DNA from: Phycisphaerales bacterium
GTDB lineage: Bacteria; Planctomycetota; Phycisphaerae; Phycisphaerales; UBA1924
Length of the DNA: 64,000 bases
Reading direction: 5' to 3'
Assembly (NCBI GenBank): GCA_020845755.1
Contig: JADLFE010000033.1
Location: 124,001 to 188,000 of the forward strand
In this document: positions 27,090 through 34,643 of the stretch, piece by piece
How the letters are laid out: every line of letters begins with the position of its first letter
How positions within the stretch are numbered: the stretch's first letter is position 1
Program-made: the position numbers and the translations under genes
Notes under the pieces: generated by a model
What the model saw: only the letters and a program-made list of their open reading frames with translations
What the model was told of the DNA's origin: nothing
Database searches by the model: none

Positions 27090-28379
27090 GTGAACCGGAT
27101 CATTCGCGCGGCACTCGTGGTCGGGATCAGCGGCTTGGCCTCGGCAGCCTGGGCCCAGGTCGTCAGCCCCAGCATCGTCCGCGAGGGCACCGGCGATCGA
27201 CGCAAGGCCCTCGACGCCATGGAACTCAATGCCTGGTCGAGCGACGCGCTCAAGAACATCTCCGACTGGGTCGGGGGCAAGGCGCCGACCTCGGCCGACC
27301 TCTCGGGCAAGGTCGTGCTGATCTGTACCTATTCCGATTGGTATCCCGCGGCCTCCCGCGCCTTTGCCATGGCCGAGCGCCTCGCGAACGCAAAGTCCGG
27401 CGAGGGCCTAGTTGTCATCGGCGTCCACAACCCCAAGGAGTGGGACAAGGCCAAGAAGAACGCGCCCAAAGATGGCGTGAGCCTCTTCGCCGGGCACGAC
27501 AAAGACGGGAAGTTCCGCGACACCGTCAAGTCAGACCAGGACCCCGACTTCTACCTCGTCGATCGCGCGGGCCAGATGCGCTACGCCGACTTCGCGACCG
27601 AGTCGGTCGACGCGGCGGTCACGCAGTTGCTCGCCGAAACGACCGACCAGGCGGCGGGGATCAATGCCGCGATCGCGGCCGCCAAGGACAAGGCCGATCG
27701 TGAGGCACGAAAGACCGACTCGATCCGGAGCAACGTCGACACGCGCAACATTCCTGAACAGAACTTCGCCGATCCAACCCCGGAGGCGTACGCCGCCGCA
27801 CCGTGGCCCAACCCCGAAAAGGCCACGCGGGATTCCTCGTCGGGCGAGAACCAGGGCCCAAAGAGTCTGACGCCCCCCGCGCCCGGGACGTGCTTCCCCA
27901 AGGACCCGGCGGTGAAGGGCCGCGCGATCATCTTCTATGTCTGGAGCCCGAAGGTCCGCTCCAGTTACGAGAACCTGCTGCGCGACATGGACCTTGAGCA
28001 GAAGAAGTACGGGCGCGATGTCGCCGTCATCGGCGCGATGGCCGACCTCCGCGACCGCGACTCGAACAGCGAAAACCAGGGCACCGACCCGCAGAAACTG
28101 ATCGAGCAGGCCCAGAAGTTCGCAAAGAACATGAGCATCGAGCACACCATCACGCTCTACACCGCCAACATCGGCGGGCGCGACTTCAGCGGCGAGTCAT
28201 TCGGGAGCGATATCTCGATTCCCTGGGTCGCCGTGTGCAGTTCCGACGGGGTGGTCCGCTGGGAGGGCCCGCCCTCGGCCCCCGCGTACAAGGCCGCCGT
28301 CGAGGGCGTCCTCCGCGCCGACCCCGGCATCAAGGCGCGACGCGCCGCCGAAGAAAAGTACCTGAGCGAGAAGAAGTGA
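27090..28379 (+). CDS. Exported protein with two thioredoxin-like domains lacking CxxC
   Basis: 429 residues from the GTG at 27090 (AAAGGA upstream). Signal peptide 1-24 (ALVVGISGLASAAWAQ). Two similar alpha/beta domains follow: one about 60-165 (SGKVVLICTYSDWYPAASRAF, DPDFYLVDRAGQMRYADF) and one about 270-400 (RAIIFYVWSPKVRSSYENL, SIPWVAVCSSDGVVRWEG). Both look like the TlpA/AhpC thioredoxin fold, but neither has the redox CxxC, so they are probably structural or protein-binding. The linker between them is charged and helical. TrmL overlaps its stop codon (GTGA), suggesting translational coupling although the functions seem unrelated. Confidence 0.75.
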   Translation: MNRIIRAALVVGISGLASAAWAQVVSPSIVREGTGDRRKALDAMELNAWSSDALKNISDWVGGKAPTSADLSGKVVLICTYSDWYPAASRAFAMAERLANAKSGEGLVVIGVHNPKEWDKAKKNAPKDGVSLFAGHDKDGKFRDTVKSDQDPDFYLVDRAGQMRYADFATESVDAAVTQLLAETTDQAAGINAAIAAAKDKADREARKTDSIRSNVDTRNIPEQNFADPTPEAYAAAPWPNPEKATRDSSSGENQGPKSLTPPAPGTCFPKDPAVKGRAIIFYVWSPKVRSSYENLLRDMDLEQKKYGRDVAVIGAMADLRDRDSNSENQGTDPQKLIEQAQKFAKNMSIEHTITLYTANIGGRDFSGESFGSDISIPWVAVCSSDGVVRWEGPPSAPAYKAAVEGVLRADPGIKARRAAEEKYLSEKK

Positions 28380-28900
28380 GCGAAATCGCCCCGCGGCCTT
28401 CGCCGCTCTTTCACATCGCGCTCCACCAGCCCGAGATCCCCAACAACACGGGGAACATCGGGCGCACCTGCGTCGCGTGCGCCTGCTCGCTCCACTTGAT
28501 CCACCCGCTTGGGTTTGATCTCTCCGAAAAAGCCTGCCGACGCGCGGGGCTCGATTACTGGCCCAGGCTCGACGTCCACGAGCACGCCTGCTTCGACGCC
28601 TATCTCCAACGCGCCGCGCCGGCGCGGCTCTGGGTCTTCACGACCAAGGCGCCGCGCAGCGTGTTCGACGCCGACCTCAGGCGCGGTGACCACCTCCTCT
28701 TTGGACGCGAAACCGCCGGGCTGCCCCGCGACATCCTCGACCGATTCTCCGACCGATGCGTCTCGTTCCCGATGGTGCGAAACGAGCGATCGCTCAACCT
28801 CGCCACCGCGGTGTGCGCCGCGGCCTACGAAGGCGTGCGCCAACTCCGCGCCCGCGGAGATGTCGAAATTGGGGCGGATGGCCGACTCCAGATTCACTGA
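28376..28900 (+). CDS. trmL: tRNA (cytidine/uridine-34 2'-O)-methyltransferase TrmL
   Basis: 174 residues, SPOUT (trefoil-knot) methyltransferase that methylates the ribose at the wobble base of tRNA-Leu isoacceptors using SAM. Motif 1 HQPEIPNNTGNIGRTCVA, motif 2 HLLFGRETAGLP and motif 3 MVRNERSLNLATAV are all present and in order. GTG start at 28376 overlaps the upstream stop by GTGA. Length is typical (about 155-175). Confidence 0.95.
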   Translation: MSEIAPRPSPLFHIALHQPEIPNNTGNIGRTCVACACSLHLIHPLGFDLSEKACRRAGLDYWPRLDVHEHACFDAYLQRAAPARLWVFTTKAPRSVFDADLRRGDHLLFGRETAGLPRDILDRFSDRCVSFPMVRNERSLNLATAVCAAAYEGVRQLRARGDVEIGADGRLQIH

Positions 28901-29045
28901 AAAGTTATCCGGACGGGGTACGGCCCCAGAACCGCCCGGGATACCGGTGCGTAAGTGCTTGTGAGCACGATGATTGAGATTTAGTGAACCTCCTCTCTTC
29001 GGCAGTGGACCGGCCCCGACCGCTTGGGGTCGGTACACTGCTTTT

Positions 29046-29291
29046 GTGCATTCTCGGAACACCAACGTCGCGAACTCTCGGAGCCTGCTGGGCGCGTTCT
29101 CAGCGCTGGGCGCTCTACTTGTTGTGGGTGTCATCACGGGCTGCTACGACCCGTTGCTGACTCCTGATGAAGAGCGGTCCCAGTATGACCGATACGACGC
29201 GATACGCGACCAACGCGCGCCGTCCTACATCGAGGACGAGTTCGGTCGACGCCAGCCGAACCTGCGGGCCCGTCTGCTTGAGAAGCACTGA
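29046..29291 (+). CDS. Small putative lipoprotein
   Basis: 81 residues from the GTG at 29046: signal (SLLGAFSALGALLVVG), lipobox VITGC near residue 33, then a short charged helical tail (DEERSQYDRYDAIRD, RRQPNLRARLLEKH). Exported and lipidated by prediction; no family recognised. A dyad CCGACC-N6-GGTCGG (29016-29033) lies just upstream and could be an operator. No clear Shine-Dalgarno, so the start is uncertain; a longer frame from 28974 would place the signal sequence internally. Confidence 0.6.
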   Translation: MHSRNTNVANSRSLLGAFSALGALLVVGVITGCYDPLLTPDEERSQYDRYDAIRDQRAPSYIEDEFGRRQPNLRARLLEKH

Positions 29292-29453
29292 TGAAGCGCG
29301 AAAAAATACTTCTGATTTCTTCGATTCACACGGAGCGCAGTTTGAGCGCCGTTCGATCTATCTGACGATGAAAATCCCCGGTATGCTTGTTGGGAGCGGC
29401 ACGGGGCACGAAGCCACTAGGCCGCGCGGCAGCGTGCCGGGGGAATTGGTCGC

Positions 29454-30116
29454 ATGAAGCGCAACGCGAAGTCATCTCGCACGTCGGTCGCCCGGCGCAC
29501 CCGCGTCGTCTGGGGCGCGCTCCTCGGCGCCATGACCGTGGTCGGCGGCCTGCTCTGGGCGCTCGACGGCGCCAAAGGCCCGACGTCCGGCGGATGGGCG
29601 CTCCCCGCCCTCGTCGCTTCCGCGGGTCCCCGCTCCTACGAAGGCATCTTCTCCACCAAGACCCCCATCACACCCGGCCGCTGGCAGGGCATCGTCATTC
29701 ACCATTCCTCTTCCGTTGTCGGAACACCCGCCTCGCTCGACAGCGAGGCGCAGGCCCGCGGCCTTAAGGGCCTGGGCTATCACTTCGTCATCGGGAATGG
29801 CAACGGCATCGGGGACGGCGAGGTCCACGTCGGCTACCGCTGGATGCAGCAGAAGCCCGGCGCCCATGCCGCGGGCAAAAACGGCGAGTGGTACAACCTC
29901 AACACCATCGGTATCTGCGTCATCGGCGACGGCGACCGCAAGACCTTCACGCCCGAGCAGATGACGCGCCTGGTCGGTCTGGTCAATTCCCTCTGCCGCG
30001 AACTCAACATCCCCGCCGATCGCGTTGTGCTCCACCGCGACATAGCCGCCACCACCAGCCCTGGCGACCTTTTCCCCCAGGCGTGGTTCCGCGAGCAACT
30101 GACCAAGGCGCGGTAA
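29454..30116 (+). CDS. N-acetylmuramoyl-L-alanine amidase (Amidase_2/PGRP family)
   Basis: 220 residues. N-terminal TM or signal anchor (about 18-36, VVWGALLGAMTVVGGLLWAL), then a T7-lysozyme/PGRP-like amidase domain (about 75-215). Zinc ligands by motif: His83 in GIVIHHSS, His194 in VVLHRDI and Asp205 in TSPGDLFP (in place of the usual Cys/Asp). The substrate-facing Tyr/His region is GLGYHFVIGNGNGIGDG. It would cleave the amide bond between MurNAc and the stem peptide in the periplasm. The ATG at 29454 is its start, and a strong terminator follows, so it is monocistronic. Confidence 0.9.
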   Translation: MKRNAKSSRTSVARRTRVVWGALLGAMTVVGGLLWALDGAKGPTSGGWALPALVASAGPRSYEGIFSTKTPITPGRWQGIVIHHSSSVVGTPASLDSEAQARGLKGLGYHFVIGNGNGIGDGEVHVGYRWMQQKPGAHAAGKNGEWYNLNTIGICVIGDGDRKTFTPEQMTRLVGLVNSLCRELNIPADRVVLHRDIAATTSPGDLFPQAWFREQLTKAR

Positions 30117-30137
30117 GTCCCCGAGCCATCGAACGCC

Positions 30138-30165
30138 AAGCCCCGGCCCGGCCGGGGCTTTTTTT
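30138..30165 (+). terminator. Rho-independent terminator after the amidase gene
   Basis: A 10-bp perfect stem AAGCCCCGGC-CCG-GCCGGGGCTT followed by TTTTT, 21 bases after the stop codon. Confidence 0.92.
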
Positions 30166-30574
30166 CCGCGCCTCTCGACCCCCTTGAATGTCGACAATCG
30201 CTCCGCACGGCGAGGTTCACGGCGTTTTCCTAACAGACCGGTAATCTCGATCGCAGGATCGTTCCTTCTGGTGTGGTCGACACCCCGCCCGACCTTTGCC
30301 TATAAAGTGTCCACGCCGTCGCAAGCTCCGGGCTTGTCGGCACGTTCTTGTGTCACCGGGCGGGTTGGTCCCCTCCGGGCGGGCGGCGTTGGGTGTGCGT
30401 TCCTGGTGGGGCGTACCCCGGCGGGCATGCCGGGAACGTGATCGTCGCGGGATCTCGTCCTGAACCGGCGGGGCTTTGCGAGCGAACGGAACATCTCCGG
30501 CACGGAACGTGACGGCGGTGTGATCCAGAAGAGTCCGGGCGTCGTGCGACGCCCATAAGTCGAAGGTCGGGGGC
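30166..30574. other. Gene-free stretch before the kinase gene
   Basis: Between the amidase terminator and the kinase start. An 18-base dyad GGGCGTCG-TG-CGACGCCC (30537-30554) lies 20 bases upstream of the kinase GTG and could be an operator or a leader hairpin. A TATAAA at about 30300 has no matching -35. No coding frame is convincing. Confidence 0.45.
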
Positions 30575-31471
30575 GTGCCGGAGTTCAACAAGGGCGAGAC
30601 TGTCGAAGGCTACCGGGTGCTGGACCTCCTTGGGCGGGGTGCGGCGTCGGCGGTGTACCTCGTCCAGGATCCCAAGACCAAGCAGGTCTGGGCCCTCAAG
30701 CACGTCGAACGACGCGAAGAAGACAAGGACACCCGCTTCCTTGACCAGGCCGAGCAGGAGTACAAGGTCGGCTCCAAACTCGACCACAAGAATCTGCGTC
30801 ACATCGAGCGCATGGTGAAGCGGACCCGGCGCATCATCCAGGTCACGGACGTTTTCCTCGTGATGGAGTTCCTCGACGGCAAGAGCCTCGACACCCATCC
30901 CCCCAAGACCTTCGTTCACGCCGTCGACGTCTTCCACCAGACCGCCCTGGGCCTGGCCCACATGCACGAGCGCGGCTTCATCCATGCAGACATGAAGCCC
31001 AACAACGTGGTGGTGGAGCCGGATGGCACGGTGAAACTCATCGACCTGGGTCAGTCGTGCGAGGCGGGCACCGTCAAGCCGCGAATCCAGGGCACGCCCG
31101 ACTACATCGCGCCCGAGCAGGTCCACCGCCGCCCGATTACGCCCAAGACCGACATCTACAACCTGGGCGCGACGATGTACGCGATCTGCACCGGGCAGAA
31201 CGTGCCGACCGCGTTGGCCAAGGGCGACAAACTGATGGGTTCGCTCGACGACAATCTGATCGAGAAGCCCAGGGCCGCGATCGACATCAACCCCAAGATC
31301 AACCCCAAACTCAACGAACTGATCATGCAGTGCGTCGAGGTGAACCCAGACAGACGCCCGGCGAGCATGCACGCCGTCGCCGATCGACTCAACCTGATCC
31401 ACGCGCTCCTGATCGCGGAGAACAACCGCAAGACCGGTGAGTTCCGCCCGTTGGATTCTCAGCCAGACTGA
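30575..31471 (+). CDS. Ser/Thr protein kinase (cytosolic, PknB-like)
   Basis: 298 residues that are essentially only a kinase domain. Gly-rich loop GRGAASAV (20-27), ATP-binding Lys42 (ALKHV), catalytic loop HADMKPNN (137-144, Asp139), DLG (157-159, in place of DFG) and GTPDYIAPE (173-181). The usual Arg before the catalytic Asp is Ala, so this is a non-RD kinase, which usually does not need activation-loop phosphorylation. No TM or sensor domain, so it must be soluble and recruited by partners. Start is GTG at 30575. It stands alone after a long gap. Confidence 0.92.
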   Translation: MPEFNKGETVEGYRVLDLLGRGAASAVYLVQDPKTKQVWALKHVERREEDKDTRFLDQAEQEYKVGSKLDHKNLRHIERMVKRTRRIIQVTDVFLVMEFLDGKSLDTHPPKTFVHAVDVFHQTALGLAHMHERGFIHADMKPNNVVVEPDGTVKLIDLGQSCEAGTVKPRIQGTPDYIAPEQVHRRPITPKTDIYNLGATMYAICTGQNVPTALAKGDKLMGSLDDNLIEKPRAAIDINPKINPKLNELIMQCVEVNPDRRPASMHAVADRLNLIHALLIAENNRKTGEFRPLDSQPD

Positions 31472-31861
31472 ATATCGCGCCGCCCGCCGGCTCGTTGGAT
31501 CCAGCCCGGGCGTGCAGGGCTTGGCGCTCGGTGCTTTGCCTCCGATCTTCGGCGAGGCGCGGCACGTGATTGGCACGACGACGCAAGCCCGTTTGCCCGG
31601 GAGTGACGGATCTACCGCGCCCCGTCCACCCGCCGCCGATATCCTCTTTCACTCGCCCCGCTCTATTGCGACGGATTTCGTCGCGTCTTCCGCTGCTTCC
31701 TTCAGCAAGTATCCTCGATTCCGTGCATCCACCAGCGCCTTCAATCTGACTCTTTGCCGCTCTGCTTCTCCGCCGTTTTTCTTTGTCTTCAACTCCGTCT
31801 CATCGTTTCTTTGTCGTTTTCCCACGTGCCGATTGCCTCGTGACCAGCGCCCTTTGTTCCC
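31472..31861. other. Pyrimidine-rich gene-free stretch
   Basis: On the plus strand roughly 31640-31860 is strongly pyrimidine-biased (runs such as TCTCCGCCGTTTTTCTTTG), unlike neighbouring DNA. A small hairpin GCGACG-GATTT-CGTCGC lies at 31668-31684. It is probably the 5' leader of the following phosphoesterase gene; no coding sequence or terminator is seen. Confidence 0.4.
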
Positions 31862-32779
31862 ATGTACCACGGCCCGCAGGACCTCTCGAACGCAGACGCC
31901 GTCTGCCGCCTGTTTGACGCGGGCGTGCAGGCCAATTTCGGTGCGCGCTGCCGTCGCGGCTCGTGCGACGTGATCCACCCGCCGGGCGTGCTCATCGCCA
32001 CCGGCGACCTCCACGACAACCCGCTCAACCTCGCCAAACTCGTTCAACTCGCGGGCATGGACCGCGCCGACGCCGATTCCGACAGCGTGTCGCACCTGCT
32101 CCTGCACGAGGTCATCCACTCCGACCGGCTGATGAACGGCATGGATTTCAGCTATCGCGCCCTGGCCCGCGTCGCCGACCTCAAGGCCCGCTTCCCCGAG
32201 CACGTCCACACGCTCCTGGCCAATCACGAGCTCTCGCAGATCAAGGGCGCGGGGATCGTGAAGGACGGCGTGCGCGTGGTCGAGGCCTTCAACGACGGCG
32301 TGGCCCAGGTCTTCGGCGACAAGGCGCCGCTCGTTACCGAGGCGATTTCGCGCTTCGTGCGATCGATGCCGCTGGCGCTTCGCTGCGCGCACCCGCACGG
32401 CCTGGGCGACATCCTGTGCGCTCACAGCCTGCCCTCGCCGGGCGTCATGGGGCGCTTCGACACGACGATCCTGGATCGCGAGTTGACCGAAGAGGATTAC
32501 GAGCCGCGCCGCGGGACGGCCCATCTCATGGTGTGGGGGCGCGGCTACGACGCCGAGCAGATCGAGGACCTGGTCGAGCGCTGGGGCGTGCGGCTGTTCG
32601 TGCTGGGGCACGAAAAGGCAGAGCACGGGTCGATCGTGATCCCGCCGTGCGCGCTGGTGCTCAACAGCGACCACGACAAGGGCGTGTACCTGCCGATCGA
32701 TCTTGCGGATCCGCCGGACGCGGTGCGGGCGGCGATGATGGTGAAGGCGCTGCGCCCGCCGCAAGTGATCGAGGATTAG
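31862..32779 (+). CDS. Calcineurin-like metallophosphoesterase
   Basis: 305 residues. Signature metal-binding motifs: GDLHDN (48-53, the GD-x-HD type), ANHEL (120-124, the GNHE motif) and a C-terminal GHEKAEHG, in the correct order for a two-metal phosphatase. The middle has an inserted region with RCAHPHGLGDILCAHSLP carrying extra histidines that may complete the metal site. It could be a Ser/Thr phosphatase acting against the kinase encoded just upstream, a plausible but unproven link given that the kinase is 390 bases away on the same strand. Confidence 0.82.
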   Translation: MYHGPQDLSNADAVCRLFDAGVQANFGARCRRGSCDVIHPPGVLIATGDLHDNPLNLAKLVQLAGMDRADADSDSVSHLLLHEVIHSDRLMNGMDFSYRALARVADLKARFPEHVHTLLANHELSQIKGAGIVKDGVRVVEAFNDGVAQVFGDKAPLVTEAISRFVRSMPLALRCAHPHGLGDILCAHSLPSPGVMGRFDTTILDRELTEEDYEPRRGTAHLMVWGRGYDAEQIEDLVERWGVRLFVLGHEKAEHGSIVIPPCALVLNSDHDKGVYLPIDLADPPDAVRAAMMVKALRPPQVIED

Positions 32780-32942
32780 GCGGGGGGGAGTTTGATGACG
32801 GGGTGCCGTGGGCGATCGTCGCACGACTCGTCGTGCGTGGGAATTCGCGCCCGGGGCGAAGTAGTGCTAATACGAATCGTGGCTCATCCGTGTGGCGAGA
32901 AGGTGCCCGGCTCCGTGGCGAAAACTCGGGTCCGGGTGCGGA

Positions 32943-34607
32943 TCACAACGCGTTCGCGGCCGCCTTGATCCTGTCCCACGCGCGCGCGACGTGCTCGTGC
33001 GCCGTCGTTGACGCGCCGATCGCCATTCGGAGGACGAGCCGCCCGGCGAGCGTTCCCGCGGGGGATTTGGGGAGCACGGTGTGCGTGAGGTAGAGTTCGC
33101 CCGATTGATTCAGGCGGTCCATGAGCGCCTTGTTCCGCGCGTCGGACTCTGGGCAGTGGCCGCGGAGGCGGAAGCAGACGAGGTTCATGGTGCGCGGGGC
33201 GGCGATCTCAAAGCGAACGTCCTCGCGCACGCGTGCCTCGAACCACTCCGCCATCGTGATGTGCGAGCGGACATGCGCGCGGAGGCCATCCAGCCCGAAA
33301 TGCCGCATCACCAGCCACAATTTCAGGGCGCGGAAGCGTCGTCCCAGCGGCACCTGCCAGTCGCGGTAGTCGATCACGCGCCCGGAGTCGGTCGCGCTGT
33401 TGCGCAGGTACTCGGGCGTGATGCTCATCGCGCCGACCAGGGCATCGCGATCGCCGGTCCAGTACGCGTCGCAGTCAAAGTTCGTCAGCAGCCATTTGTG
33501 CGGGTTGAAGCAGAGCGAATCGGCGCGGTCAATGCCGCGAAAGATCCATCGCATCTCCGGACAGACGCACGCGGCGCCGGCGTGGGCGGCGTCGACGTGC
33601 AGCCACGGGCGAACGATTGCCCGACCCGTCGCGGAGAGCGCGTCAGCACCGCCGCTCGCGTGGCTATCCGTTGACACTCGATCGATCACCGCGGCGATAC
33701 GATCGACCGGGTCGATCGCGGTGGTGCCGGTGGTGCCAACGCTGGCGACGACGCAGCAGGGGACTAGGCCGCGGGAGACGTCGTCGCGCATAGCGCGTTC
33801 GAGCGCGGCGGGGTCCATCGCGTAATGTTCGTCGGTTTCGATCAGTCGAACGCGGCGTTTGTCGTCGGGGCCGAGCGCCAGACCGGTGATCATGGCCGCC
33901 TTCATCACCGAGGAGTGCGCCTGCGTCGAGGCGTACATGACCAGCGCGTGCTCTGGCCCGCATTCGTGCGCTTGATCTGAATCCGGCGGCCCGCTTCCGC
34001 CGCCCGACGCGACTCCCGCAGCAGATCCCGGCGCGCCCGACGTGGCCTGCAGGGCTCGGCGCCTTGCCGACAGCAGCGCGACGAGGGTTGCTTCGCTGGC
34101 CGTGCCCTGGATGACGCCTCCGCCGTGCGCGGAAGTCGACAAGAATTTCTCGGGCAGGCCGGTCGCCTTGGCGAGCCAGTCGAGCGTGAGTGTTTCGAGT
34201 TCGGTGCAGGCGGGGCTGGTGGCCCAGAGCATGCCCTGCACACCGAGGCCCGCGCTCAGGAGTTCGCCGATCACGCCGGGCGTCGAGGCGTTGGCGGGGA
34301 AGAACGCGAAGAAGTTGGGCGATTGCCAGTGGGTCAGGCCCGGCAGGATGATCCGCGAAAGATCGGCGAAGACGTCGTCGTAGCCCGCCTCGCCCGCGCC
34401 CTTCTCGGGCGGATCGGCGGGGAGCGAGGCGCGCACCTGGCCCGGCGCGACACGCGAAAGCACCGGGAGCGAGTCCAGCGACGACCAGTAGTCCGCGACC
34501 CAGTCCACGGCCCGATGCCCCAGCCGGCGGAACTCGCCGGGCGACATCGCCGACGAGCGACTGCCGCTCTGCGACCGGGAATTCTCATGGCGCGACGAAT
34601 CGGTCAT
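32943..34607 (-). CDS. Aromatic-L-amino-acid decarboxylase-like PLP enzyme
   Basis: 554 residues, group II PLP decarboxylase (AADC/histidine/tyrosine decarboxylase class). Motifs: HWQSPNFFAFFPANAS, LEEL-like TELETLTLDWLAK, HVDAAHAG (337-344, Asp339) and Schiff-base Lys371 in FNPHKWLLTNFDCD. Two extra segments of low complexity, about 188-218 (GAPGSAAGV...SGGGSGPPDS) and 312-330, lengthen it past the usual 480. They look like surface loops. Product could be a biogenic amine such as tryptamine, phenethylamine or dopamine; substrate cannot be inferred. Its ATG is at 34607. Confidence 0.86.
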   Translation of the reverse strand: MTDSSRHENSRSQSGSRSSAMSPGEFRRLGHRAVDWVADYWSSLDSLPVLSRVAPGQVRASLPADPPEKGAGEAGYDDVFADLSRIILPGLTHWQSPNFFAFFPANASTPGVIGELLSAGLGVQGMLWATSPACTELETLTLDWLAKATGLPEKFLSTSAHGGGVIQGTASEATLVALLSARRRALQATSGAPGSAAGVASGGGSGPPDSDQAHECGPEHALVMYASTQAHSSVMKAAMITGLALGPDDKRRVRLIETDEHYAMDPAALERAMRDDVSRGLVPCCVVASVGTTGTTAIDPVDRIAAVIDRVSTDSHASGGADALSATGRAIVRPWLHVDAAHAGAACVCPEMRWIFRGIDRADSLCFNPHKWLLTNFDCDAYWTGDRDALVGAMSITPEYLRNSATDSGRVIDYRDWQVPLGRRFRALKLWLVMRHFGLDGLRAHVRSHITMAEWFEARVREDVRFEIAAPRTMNLVCFRLRGHCPESDARNKALMDRLNQSGELYLTHTVLPKSPAGTLAGRLVLRMAIGASTTAHEHVARAWDRIKAAANAL

Positions 34608-34643
34608 GCGTAATGGCCTTGATCAGGACCCGGGCGGGGCGCG

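Noticed and set aside
29341-29400. Sigma-70 promoter for the amidase gene (TATGCT near 29391)
   Set aside because: No -35 at the correct spacing; too weak to list.
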